From DASTPP01 sp035762175 (GTDB taxonomy: Bacteria; Myxococcota_A; Polyangia; Polyangiales; Polyangiaceae), in contig DASTPP010000405.1 of assembly GCA_035762175.1 (NCBI GenBank), positions 1 through 12,957 of the forward strand: a DNA stretch of 12,957 bases, in the 5' to 3' direction. The notes beneath the pieces are model-generated. The model saw nothing but the letters and a program-made list of their open reading frames with translations. It did not search any database and was not told the DNA's origin. Positions 1-6,600 of this stretch are shown piece after piece. A program made the translations under genes and the position numbers. Each line of letters begins with the position of its first letter. Position 1 is the first letter of the stretch.

Positions 1-50
1 CGCGGGCGTCGGCCCCCGGGCGAGCGCGCGCGAGCGGCTCGCGGCGCGCG

Positions 51-76
51 AGCCCGGCCCCAGCGAGGGCCGGGCT
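51..76. terminator. GC-rich hairpin, possible terminator
   Basis: A perfect 10-bp inverted repeat (AGCCCGGCCC / GGGCCGGGCT) surrounds a 6-nt loop. It lies about 80 bp beyond the stop of the minus-strand membrane-protein gene. No T-tract follows on either strand, so a classical intrinsic terminator is not demonstrated. It may be a transcript-end stabilising hairpin. Confidence 0.35.
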
Positions 77-105
77 TGGCGGTCCGTTCGAGCGGGTCAC
101 CCCGT

Positions 106-128
106 GCCCCGGACTTCCAGTCCGGGGC
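106..128. terminator. GC-rich hairpin, possible terminator of the 154-726 gene
   Basis: A perfect 10-bp inverted repeat (GCCCCGGACT / AGTCCGGGGC) surrounds a 3-nt loop, 26 bp past the minus-strand stop at 154. Its position suits a 3'-end hairpin for that gene. There is no T-tract, so the terminator role is inferred from position and stem strength. Confidence 0.4.
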
Positions 129-153
129 CGCGCAAGGTCACCCGCCGCGTGGA

Positions 154-726
154 TCAGCCCGTCGCCTCGTCGAGCACCGCCCGCGCCCCGTGCGCCCGCT
201 CGAGCGGGCCGAGCACCGCGCGCTCGGACGGAAAGCGTAGCGCGATGAGCAGCGGCCCGGCCGCCGAGAGCGGCGCCCACACGGGCGCAGGGAAGCCCAG
301 GAAGCCCAGCACGAAGCCCAGCAGCGAGACCGCCTCGGACATCGCCAGCGCCAAGATGAGCGCCGTCACGAAGCCGCCGACGAGCGCCCGCAGATCGCCG
401 GCCTGGAGGCGCAAGACGCGCTCACCCTCGACCTTGGACCGGTACCCCGGCCAGGGCGCCGCCCCGCCCGCGACCGCCTCGACGCGCGAGGCGAAGGGCT
501 TGAGCGTCGCGGCGTACTTGATGCGCGGCAGGACGAAGCTCATCACCGCCGCCACCAGCGCCACCGCGTAGAAAGCCGGCGCGAGGGCGAAGTCGGGCGG
601 CGGGGGCTCGAGGCCCGTCGAGCGCAAGGACACGAGAATGCCCGGGTAGAGCAGCGAGGCGAAGAGCAGCGCGAACCACAAGATCGTGGCCACTCTCAGT
701 TGCTGGGCCATGGGCGGCACCAGCAT
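154..726 (-). CDS. Hypothetical four-helix membrane protein
   Basis: I do not recognise the family. The 190-residue product has four hydrophobic stretches at about residues 12-34, 51-68, 114-138 and 147-165. A soluble, charged loop of about 45 residues lies between helices 2 and 3, followed by a short charged C-terminus. It is therefore probably an inner-membrane protein. The start is uncertain: ATG at 726 or ATG at 711 (residue 6), neither with a convincing ribosome-binding site. The frame has the high GC at third positions expected for this genome, and the competing plus-strand frame translates to low-complexity Arg/Ser/Ala-rich sequence, which supports the minus strand. It is transcribed divergently from the transglutaminase/CHAT pair across the 42-bp repeat array, so shared regulation is possible but unproven. 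Confidence 0.72.
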   Translation of the reverse strand: MLVPPMAQQLRVATILWFALLFASLLYPGILVSLRSTGLEPPPPDFALAPAFYAVALVAAVMSFVLPRIKYAATLKPFASRVEAVAGGAAPWPGYRSKVEGERVLRLQAGDLRALVGGFVTALILALAMSEAVSLLGFVLGFLGFPAPVWAPLSAAGPLLIALRFPSERAVLGPLERAHGARAVLDEATG

Positions 727-863
727 AGGGCGCCCCCGCGCGGCGACGAAAGCCCCGAGGCGCCCCGAGGCGCCCCCGAGTCATCGCGGCGTTCGCCCTG
801 AAGCCCGAGGCGCCCCTCGTGCAAGTGCCCTACGTCCCCCAAGATCGCCAAGCGACCCCGGGG

Positions 864-1199
864 CAATCATGGTGGCCGCCCGAAGGGCACCGACCGCCTC
901 CGAGCCAACCCTGGCGATTGCCCGAAGGGCACCGACCGCCTCCGGGCCACCCCTAGTGACTGCCGGGAGGGGGCCGACCACCCGCGGACCAATCATGGTG
1001 ATTGCCCGAAGGGTACAGACCACCCCCGGACCAATCACCATGATTGCTCGAGGGTCGCAGGCAGCTAACAAATCAATCACCATGATTGCCCGAAGGGTAC
1101 AGACCACCCTCGGACGAATCATGGTGATTGCCCGAAGGGTACAGACCACCCCCGGACCAATCACCATGATTGGCCCGAGGTTCCGGCGCCCCTGCCGCC
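864..1199. repeat. Eight tandem 42-bp units with a 15-bp palindromic core
   Basis: Units begin at 864, 906, 948, 990, 1032, 1074, 1116 and 1158, exactly 42 bp apart. Each starts with a 15-bp core of the form CAATCA-NNN-TGATTG. The core palindrome is perfect at 990, 1032, 1074 and 1158, has one mismatch at 1116, and is degenerate in the three left units. The centre is TGG at 990 and 1116 but CCA at 1032, 1074 and 1158, so the core appears in both orientations while the 27-bp spacer keeps one orientation. Spacers carry CCCGAAGGG and a run near ACCACCCCCGGAC. Units 990 and 1116 differ at only one of 42 positions. The array is less GC-rich than its surroundings. It could be a multi-site operator or a structured RNA/DNA minisatellite. 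Confidence 0.95.
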
Positions 1200-1369
1200 G
1201 GTCGCCCGGTGGTCGCACAATTTCGCTGTCGTCGGCCGCCGCGCCCGAGCGTCCAAGCGATCGAAGGCCGGGCAGGCGACCCACGCTGTAGGCCTTCGTG
1301 CCAATCTGTGCGGCCCGACCCCGATTACCAGGGCAGCTTTCGCCCGGGTCGGGCTCGACCAGCACACCG

Positions 1370-1376
1370 AGGAGGG
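1370..1376 (+). promoter_or_regulatory. Strong ribosome-binding site for the transglutaminase-like gene
   Basis: AGGAGGG lies just upstream, with 4 bases between it and the ATG at 1381. This fixes the start against the longer overlapping open frame that begins at 1170. It is the only near-consensus Shine-Dalgarno sequence I see ahead of any gene in the window. Confidence 0.85.
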
Positions 1377-1380
1377 ACGA

Positions 1381-2565
1381 ATGGCCACCGCGAACCTGGT
1401 CGAGATCGAGCGTGCGGCGTTGCGGCTGCGCACGGCATCGCTACGCCTTTCCGCGCTGAACGACGACGAGTCGCGCAAGGCGGTCGCCGAGGCGCGCGCC
1501 GCTTACGAGCGGCTGGCGAAGGCCGCCCCCGAAGGCTCCGCCCGGCCCCCGACGGCCGACGCGCACGGGGCGCCGCCCGGCCGCGGCCAGCGCATGGGGG
1601 CCGACACGACCGGCCTCGAGGCCAAGGTGTCGATTCGCATGGAGAACCTGCCGACGAGCATGGCGCACGTGCTCGCGCGCAACGGGGCGCCGCTCGTCTC
1701 GGTGAGCGTCACCAACGCCAACAAACAAGACGGCGCGCGCGTCGCCGTACGCTGCTGGGTCGAGGGCTACTCGGCGCACGCGGTGGCGAGCCGCGAGATC
1801 GCCTGGAGGAAGAGCGAGACCTTCGACCTCTTCCCGCCGCTCTTTCCGGGCCAAGTTCGCGGGCTGACCGAGATGGCGGTGGCGTCGCTGCACGTCGAGG
1901 TGCGCGATCTCGACAGCGAAAAGCTCGAGGCGGTGGCGAGCTACCCCATCGCGCTCTTGCCCCCCACGACCGCGGTGCTGGCGCAGGTCGACCCTTCGAC
2001 GGGCCGCGAGGTCGATCACACGCCGCTGCTCACGGCCTGGGTGACGCCGAACGCCCCCGAGGTGCTGGCCTTCTTGCGCACCTGCGCCGACTGCTCGAAG
2101 CTGAAGGCGATGCTCGGCTACCAGATCGACGCCGACGGCATTCGCGAGCACGTGCGCGCCATCTACGACGCGCTCAAGGCGGCCTCGATCGTGTACGTGC
2201 ACTCGCCGGTCGCGTTCGGGGCGAGCGCCAACCAGTTCATTCAGCGCGTGCGGCTGCCGCGCGAGAGCCTTTCGCAGCGCTCGGCCAACTGCATCGACGG
2301 CACCGTGCTGATGGCGAGCCTGCTCGAGGCGACGGGGCTCGACCCGGCGATCGTGCTCATTCCGGGCCACGCGTACCTGGGCTACCGGCCCGAGGAGGGC
2401 GGCACCACGTGGGAGTACGTCGAGACCACCCTGATCGGCACCGAGACCTTCGACCGGGCCCGCGAGGTGGCCGAGGCGAAGACCCGCAGCGCGGCGGCCG
2501 CGGGCGAGGTGACGGTGCTCGACGTCGCGGCGGGCCGCAAGCGCGGCATCACGCCGATCGAGTGA
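1381..2565 (+). CDS. Transglutaminase-like cysteine peptidase with Ig-like domain
   Basis: The 394-residue soluble protein has three parts. Residues 1-50 are helical and charged, followed by a Pro/Gly linker. Residues about 80-200 are beta-rich and look like an Ig-type sandwich. Residues about 245-355 look like a transglutaminase-like (papain-fold) core. The expected catalytic residues are visible: Cys304 in SANCIDGTVLMASLLEATGL, His330 in IPGHAYLGY, and an acidic residue, Glu345 or Glu348, in WEYVETTLIG, where classical members have Asp. There is no signal peptide, so it is likely cytoplasmic. Members of this fold can be proteases, amidases or cross-linking enzymes, so the substrate is unknown. 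It has a strong ribosome-binding site and ends 3 bp before the CHAT gene, so the two are almost certainly co-translated. I infer a protease pair in a conflict or signalling pathway. Confidence 0.85.
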   Translation: MATANLVEIERAALRLRTASLRLSALNDDESRKAVAEARAAYERLAKAAPEGSARPPTADAHGAPPGRGQRMGADTTGLEAKVSIRMENLPTSMAHVLARNGAPLVSVSVTNANKQDGARVAVRCWVEGYSAHAVASREIAWRKSETFDLFPPLFPGQVRGLTEMAVASLHVEVRDLDSEKLEAVASYPIALLPPTTAVLAQVDPSTGREVDHTPLLTAWVTPNAPEVLAFLRTCADCSKLKAMLGYQIDADGIREHVRAIYDALKAASIVYVHSPVAFGASANQFIQRVRLPRESLSQRSANCIDGTVLMASLLEATGLDPAIVLIPGHAYLGYRPEEGGTTWEYVETTLIGTETFDRAREVAEAKTRSAAAAGEVTVLDVAAGRKRGITPIE

Positions 2566-2568
2566 CCC

Positions 2569-5500
2569 ATGCAAGAGGGCGAGCTCAAGCTCGAATTTCG
2601 GCCTGGCGGGCAGAAGGCGCGGCTCTTCGACGCCGTCCCGGCGCCCGAGCGCCCCATCGCACGGCTACGGTGGCAGCCGCGCGACGAGGCCGACCTGCCG
2701 GCGGCGCTCGACGCGTTCGAGCGGCACCCGGGGCTCGTGCGGGTGTCGCTCGCGCACGGCGAGGGTGAACCCCGTTCGGCGCTGGCCTTGGCCGGCGAGG
2801 CACGAAGGCGCCGGCCCGACGCCCTCCTCACGATCGAGGGCTCAGACGAGCCTCAACCGACGCCGCCCGGGCTCTCTCTCCCGCTGAGGTGCGCCGGCCT
2901 CGTGGGCCTGCCCGGGCCGCGCTTCGACGATTTTGCGACGTGGGCGTCGGAGCGCGGCTTGCTCGCGCTCGAGACGATCGAGCTAGACGACGTCCTTCGT
3001 CTCGGGCCCCGAGTCCTCCATCTTCCGTCCGACGGGCGAGACGATCTGCTCGCGGAGGTCGAGCGGCGGCTCCTGTTCCGGTGGGCGGACGTAACCGCTG
3101 CCGCGCCCCCTTCGCTCGTCGTGGTCGAGTGGGCGGGGGGCTCGCCCTACGACAGCGAGCTACCACGGTGGGTGCGGCGCCTCAGCGCGGCGGGCTGCGG
3201 CGCAGTGCTGGCCGTGAAGGGCGAAGGCCCGGGCGGCCTCGACGAGGCGATGGCCTGGCTCTATCGCAAGATCGCGCACGACCGGCCGCTCGACTGGGTC
3301 GCGCGCGATCTTTCGAAGCGCGGCCATGAGGCGTTGCTGGCCCTGAGCCACCCCGACGCCGAGGACGGCGTGTCGCTGCGCCGCGCCGCCTTGCAGCAAC
3401 GGCGGCTGGCTGGCGTACGGCTCGAAGGAACCCTCGACTGGAAGCCGAAGCCGCCCCAGAGCGAGCTCGAAGACCTGCTCGCCCGACGGGCCGCGCGGGC
3501 GGTGGCCGAGTTGGCCCGAGTCGCCCACGACATCAGCGCGCTCGAGGTCGAGCACGACGAGCGCGCGATCGCCCTGCTCGAAGAAAAGGGCCGGCAGGCC
3601 GACGCGATCGTGGGCGACGCCGCCCGCGCGCTCGAGTGGGCGTTCGCGCCGCCGGCGGAGCGGCCGCGCGGACACCTAGAGAGCTTCGACCCCGGCGGGC
3701 CCGCCGCCATGCCCGCCCGCGCCCTCCGGGCCCTGCCCCGCCGTGGGGGGGTCGAGCTGCGCGGGGGCGTTCTCGCCGGCGAAGCCTTCGAACTCGACCT
3801 CTCGATCGACTTCGTCGAAAGCATCCGCGAGCTACGCCTGCCGGGCCTGAGTGCACCGATTTCGCTCGGGGCGCTCGAGCGCGCGTTCGGCGAGGCCGAG
3901 GCCATCGAGATCGAGCTCACCCTCTGGGCGCCGAAAGAACACTTCGAGGTGACGTGCGAGGCGCCGAGGCTTTCGCTGCCCAGAATGGGCGCGAGCACGA
4001 CGGCGCGCTTCGAGCTGAGGGCGCGAGAGCTGCCGCCCGGCGTCGACGAGGCCGTGCGGCGCCTGCGCGTCGGCGCGTACCACCGCAACCGGCTCTTGCA
4101 ATCGCTGGTCGTCGACGTCGCGGTCGGGCGCACGCGGGCGCCCCGGCGGGGGCCCGCCCAGGGGTACGACTACGCCGTGAGCGACGAGCTTCTCAGCGCG
4201 GGCGAGGGCCCGGCGCGGCGGCTCAGCCTCTTCGTCAACGACGGGGCCGATGGCACGCACTGGATCGGAGCGCGGGTCGAGGGCAGCTCGAAGGCATACG
4301 GGGCGCCGATCACGCTGCTCGCCGACGAGGCAAAGGGTCACGCCGCCCGCCTTCACGCCAAGTTGCGCGAGGCCAGCGCCCTCGGCAAGGGCGACCGCTA
4401 CGCCACCCCTTGGGCACAAATCGACGCCGACCACCGGGCGGCGCGCGAGCGACGCCTAGTCGAGCTCGCCCAGCTCGGGCGCGATCTGTACATTAGCCTG
4501 TTCGCGTCCGACGGCGAAGGCGTGATCGCGCTCGAGGGCGCGCTCGGGCCGCCCGACGGGCACGTCGAGATCGCGCGTTGCCGCGACGAGGCGCCCGCGC
4601 TGCCCTGGCAACTCGTCTACGATCTGCCGCTTTCGCTCGCCCCGCCGCCGAGCAAGCAGCCCGCCCTGTGCCGCTTCTATCTGCAAGAACTCGATCGCCC
4701 GGGCGCTCGGCCCGACCGCCCGGGCCAATGCGCCAGCCGGCGCGGCTGCCCGCACCGCGAGGCGCTCGGTGGGGCCGGCGCGCCGGGCGGCGAGGCGCTC
4801 GACCAGGCCGGCGCGCCGGGCGGCGACGCAGCGGGCGGCGATGCAGCGGGCGGCGACACGCCAGGCAGCGGCGCGCTGAAGCCGGAGCTCACCGTCTGCC
4901 CCTTCGGCTTCTGGGGGTCGCGCCACAAGATCGCGCAGCCCCTGGCGAACCGCTCGAGCGAGGGCACGGTGCCGACCCGCCGGCCGAGCGGGCGGCGCGG
5001 GCTCACCGTCGGGTACTTCTCGTTCGAGAATGCCAGCGCCCACGTCGGACGCATCGCGCCGGCGGAGGGCGAAGGGCGCCACGCGTCGACGCACAGCGTG
5101 GCGACGCTGCGCGACTATTTGACGAAGCGCGACGACGCGATCATCTACCTATACTGCCACGGCACGACGGTCGGCCACCGCTTCTTTCTGCAGTTCGGCG
5201 AGACCGAAGAGGCAAGAGAGTATCTGGGCGCCTCCGACCTGGCCACGCTCCGCCCCCGCTGGGCGCACGGCCCCATCGTCGTCTTGAACGGGTGCCAGAC
5301 GCTGCGGGTGCAGCCGACCTCGTTGAACCAGCTGCTCGGCGTGCTGCGCAAGTTGGGCGCCGCCGCCATCATCGGGCCCGAGATCGAAATGTTCACGACC
5401 TCGGCGGCGAAGGTCGGCGAGGCGATCGTGGCGGGGGCGCTCGAGCGGGTGCCGCTCGACGAGCTGATGCTGCGCATTCGCCGCGAGCTCTTGCGCGAGC

Positions 5501-5586
5501 TCAGCCCGATGGGCCTCGCGTACAACGTCTACGCGCCCTCGGGGCTCGCCTGGTCGCCGCCGGGCGAGGCGGCGCCGGGGCGCTGA
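2569..5586 (+). CDS. CHAT-domain caspase-like protease, multidomain
   Basis: The 1005-residue protein ends in a CHAT domain (about residues 620-995), a caspase-family cysteine protease fold. Its core is seen in ALPWQLVYD (about 677-685), CPFGFWGSRHKI (777-788), the catalytic His864 in IIYLYCHGT, the catalytic Cys909 in IVVLNGCQTL, and the closing MGLAYNVYAPSGL. Residues about 30-250 look like a second, degenerate CHAT-like module in which the expected Cys segment reads VVVEWAGGSPYD. Residues about 300-355 are helical and charged. Residues about 395-520 form a beta-rich, Ig-like domain ending in RLLQSLVVDVAVG. A Gly/Ala linker (about 709-771) interrupts the active CHAT domain. There are no membrane segments. 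The gene starts 3 bp after the transglutaminase-like gene and converges on the lipoprotein gene, with 15 bp between stops. CHAT proteases usually cleave a dedicated partner; none is identified here. Confidence 0.92.
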   Translation: MQEGELKLEFRPGGQKARLFDAVPAPERPIARLRWQPRDEADLPAALDAFERHPGLVRVSLAHGEGEPRSALALAGEARRRRPDALLTIEGSDEPQPTPPGLSLPLRCAGLVGLPGPRFDDFATWASERGLLALETIELDDVLRLGPRVLHLPSDGRDDLLAEVERRLLFRWADVTAAAPPSLVVVEWAGGSPYDSELPRWVRRLSAAGCGAVLAVKGEGPGGLDEAMAWLYRKIAHDRPLDWVARDLSKRGHEALLALSHPDAEDGVSLRRAALQQRRLAGVRLEGTLDWKPKPPQSELEDLLARRAARAVAELARVAHDISALEVEHDERAIALLEEKGRQADAIVGDAARALEWAFAPPAERPRGHLESFDPGGPAAMPARALRALPRRGGVELRGGVLAGEAFELDLSIDFVESIRELRLPGLSAPISLGALERAFGEAEAIEIELTLWAPKEHFEVTCEAPRLSLPRMGASTTARFELRARELPPGVDEAVRRLRVGAYHRNRLLQSLVVDVAVGRTRAPRRGPAQGYDYAVSDELLSAGEGPARRLSLFVNDGADGTHWIGARVEGSSKAYGAPITLLADEAKGHAARLHAKLREASALGKGDRYATPWAQIDADHRAARERRLVELAQLGRDLYISLFASDGEGVIALEGALGPPDGHVEIARCRDEAPALPWQLVYDLPLSLAPPPSKQPALCRFYLQELDRPGARPDRPGQCASRRGCPHREALGGAGAPGGEALDQAGAPGGDAAGGDAAGGDTPGSGALKPELTVCPFGFWGSRHKIAQPLANRSSEGTVPTRRPSGRRGLTVGYFSFENASAHVGRIAPAEGEGRHASTHSVATLRDYLTKRDDAIIYLYCHGTTVGHRFFLQFGETEEAREYLGASDLATLRPRWAHGPIVVLNGCQTLRVQPTSLNQLLGVLRKLGAAAIIGPEIEMFTTSAAKVGEAIVAGALERVPLDELMLRIRRELLRELSPMGLAYNVYAPSGLAWSPPGEAAPGR
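4759..4872 (+). repeat. In-frame repeats in the CHAT-protein linker
   Basis: An 11-codon unit (EALGGAGAPGG, then EALDQAGAPGG) starts at 4759 and 4792. It is followed by three 5-codon units (DAAGG, DAAGG, DTPGS). All units are multiples of three, so copy-number change would keep the frame. The linker splits the CHAT domain between the LCRFYLQ strand and the CPFGFWG motif. Confidence 0.85.
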
Positions 5587-5601
5587 CGGGCCGCGGGGCG
5601 G

Positions 5602-6597
5602 TCAATCGGCGCAGCAGCGGATGCCGAGGTCGACGCGCCGCTCTTCGTAGAGGGCGGTGCGCGACTGGGGCCCCGTCTCGGGGGTCGGCGGGGGCAGCGT
5701 GCAGGCCGCGCCGAGGGGCACGGCGGAGCGGTACGAGCCGCCGCGGACGAGGCAGCGCGGGGTCGGAGACGCGCCGTCGGCGGTGCAGGCGTACGTCCAC
5801 TCGGCGACGTTGCCGCTCAGGTCGAAGACGCCCGCGTCGGTGCGGCAGCCCGGGCGCGAGCCGACGTCTTCGGCGCCCTCGAGCGGGCGGTCGATGTTGC
5901 AAACCGACTCGGCATACTCCCCATAGGGGAAGGGTCGCAACGGCTCGGCCGGGCCCGCGCAGGCGACGAACCACTCGTCGTATTCGGGCAGCGACGCCAT
6001 GGGGGCGGGCTTCTCGCTCAGCGGCCCGCCGCCCTTGCGGCCGCAGAGCCGCTTGCCCTTCCAGGCGCAGTAGGCGGCCGCGTCGCAGAAGTCGACGCAG
6101 GTGACGGGCCGGCCGCCCGCCTCGGCGGGGCGGAAGAGCGCGAGGCACGCCTCGCCGCCGGGCCCGGCGGCCGGGTCGTAGCTCTCGTTGCCCTCGCAGT
6201 CGAAGGGGAAGCCGTCGGGGAACTCGACCCGCGGCGGGGGCTCGCCGCCCGCGAGATCTTGCAGAAAGGCGGCGTAGTCGGCTTGCGAGGCCTCGAGCTT
6301 GTCGATGCAGAAGGGCGCGCCGTCGGCGAAGCGGGCGGGCGCCATGTCGGGCGGGCAAGCGCCGCCGCCCGACGCGCCCGAGGCGCCGCCGCCCGACGCG
6401 CCCGACACGCCCGAGGCCCCGCCGCCCGACGCGCCCGAGGCGCCGCCCGCTCCGGCCCCCGCGGCGCCGGCCGCGCCCGCTACCCCCGGGGGGCCCGGCT
6501 CGAGATCGTCGAGCGGCCGCAGGAAGGTGCAGCCGTAGGCGGCGAGCGCCGCGAGCGCCATCACGCCAAGGCGCGACCTGACGTGCGGGGCGGACAC
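5602..6597 (-). CDS. FGE/SUMF1-like lipoprotein, probably non-catalytic
   Basis: The 331-residue product begins with an Arg-containing n-region and a hydrophobic stretch ending at Cys23 (LAALAAYGC), a slightly atypical lipobox, so it is probably an outer- or inner-membrane lipoprotein. Residues 33-80 are a Gly/Ala/Ser linker. The rest resembles the formylglycine-generating-enzyme (sulfatase-modifying factor) fold, with FCIDKLEAS, GKRLCGRK, GVFDLSGNVAEWTY, CLVRGGSYR and the final VDLGIRCCAD. Catalytic FGEs carry a Cys pair after RGGSY (LCHxSYC type). Here the segment reads RGGSYRSAVPLGAAC, so one of the pair is missing, and sulfatase activation is unlikely. Many further cysteines suggest disulfides outside the cytoplasm. 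The GTG start at 6597 is preferred because it supplies the signal-peptide n-region; an ATG at 6561 is the alternative. It lies 3 bp after the PEGA-like gene, as third gene of the kinase operon. Confidence 0.88.
   Translation of the reverse strand: MSAPHVRSRLGVMALAALAAYGCTFLRPLDDLEPGPPGVAGAAGAAGAGAGGASGASGGGASGVSGASGGGASGASGGGACPPDMAPARFADGAPFCIDKLEASQADYAAFLQDLAGGEPPPRVEFPDGFPFDCEGNESYDPAAGPGGEACLALFRPAEAGGRPVTCVDFCDAAAYCAWKGKRLCGRKGGGPLSEKPAPMASLPEYDEWFVACAGPAEPLRPFPYGEYAESVCNIDRPLEGAEDVGSRPGCRTDAGVFDLSGNVAEWTYACTADGASPTPRCLVRGGSYRSAVPLGAACTLPPPTPETGPQSRTALYEERRVDLGIRCCAD
6358..6501 (-). repeat. GAS-rich coding repeat (lipoprotein linker)
   Basis: Codons for residues 33-80 repeat short Gly/Ala/Ser blocks such as GGASGASGGGASG, giving a periodic GC-rich tract between the lipidated Cys and the folded domain. 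It likely acts as a flexible tether; length may vary between strains. Confidence 0.8.
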
Positions 6598-6600
6598 GGC

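Larger units (their letters stand above)
727..1380. other. Divergent intergenic region with repeat array
   Basis: These 654 bp separate the membrane-protein gene from the transglutaminase-like gene and hold no gene I can support. From left to right they contain three short copies of CCCGAGGCG (starting at 754, 764 and 804), the eight-unit 42-bp array (864-1199), then about 180 bp of unique sequence ending in a strong ribosome-binding site. Frames are open through the array on both strands because 42 is a multiple of three. Their third-position GC is low for this genome (about 65% in the units), which argues against coding. Promoters for both flanking genes should lie here, but I cannot place them by consensus. 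Confidence 0.7.

Noticed and set aside
106..128. Anticodon-arm-like hairpin with a CTTCCAG loop, suggesting tRNA-Gly
   Set aside because: No acceptor stem, D arm or GGTTCGA-type T arm can be fitted at the right distances.
154..726. Gasdermin or other pore-forming partner of the CHAT protease
   Set aside because: The protein has four ordinary hydrophobic helices and no gasdermin-like beta-rich domain; it is also divergently transcribed.
864..1199. CRISPR array
   Set aside because: Spacers are near-identical rather than unique, the conserved core is only 15 bp, and no cas genes are nearby.
781..1365. Open frames on both strands through the 42-bp array, encoding 14-residue repeats
   Set aside because: The period is a multiple of three, so frames stay open automatically. 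Third-position GC is low for this genome, there is no ribosome-binding site, and frames on both strands look equally plausible.
1170..2768. Long plus-strand frame overlapping the transglutaminase-like gene
   Set aside because: Its translation is Arg/Gly-rich low complexity, and the frame at 1381 has recognisable catalytic motifs and a strong ribosome-binding site.
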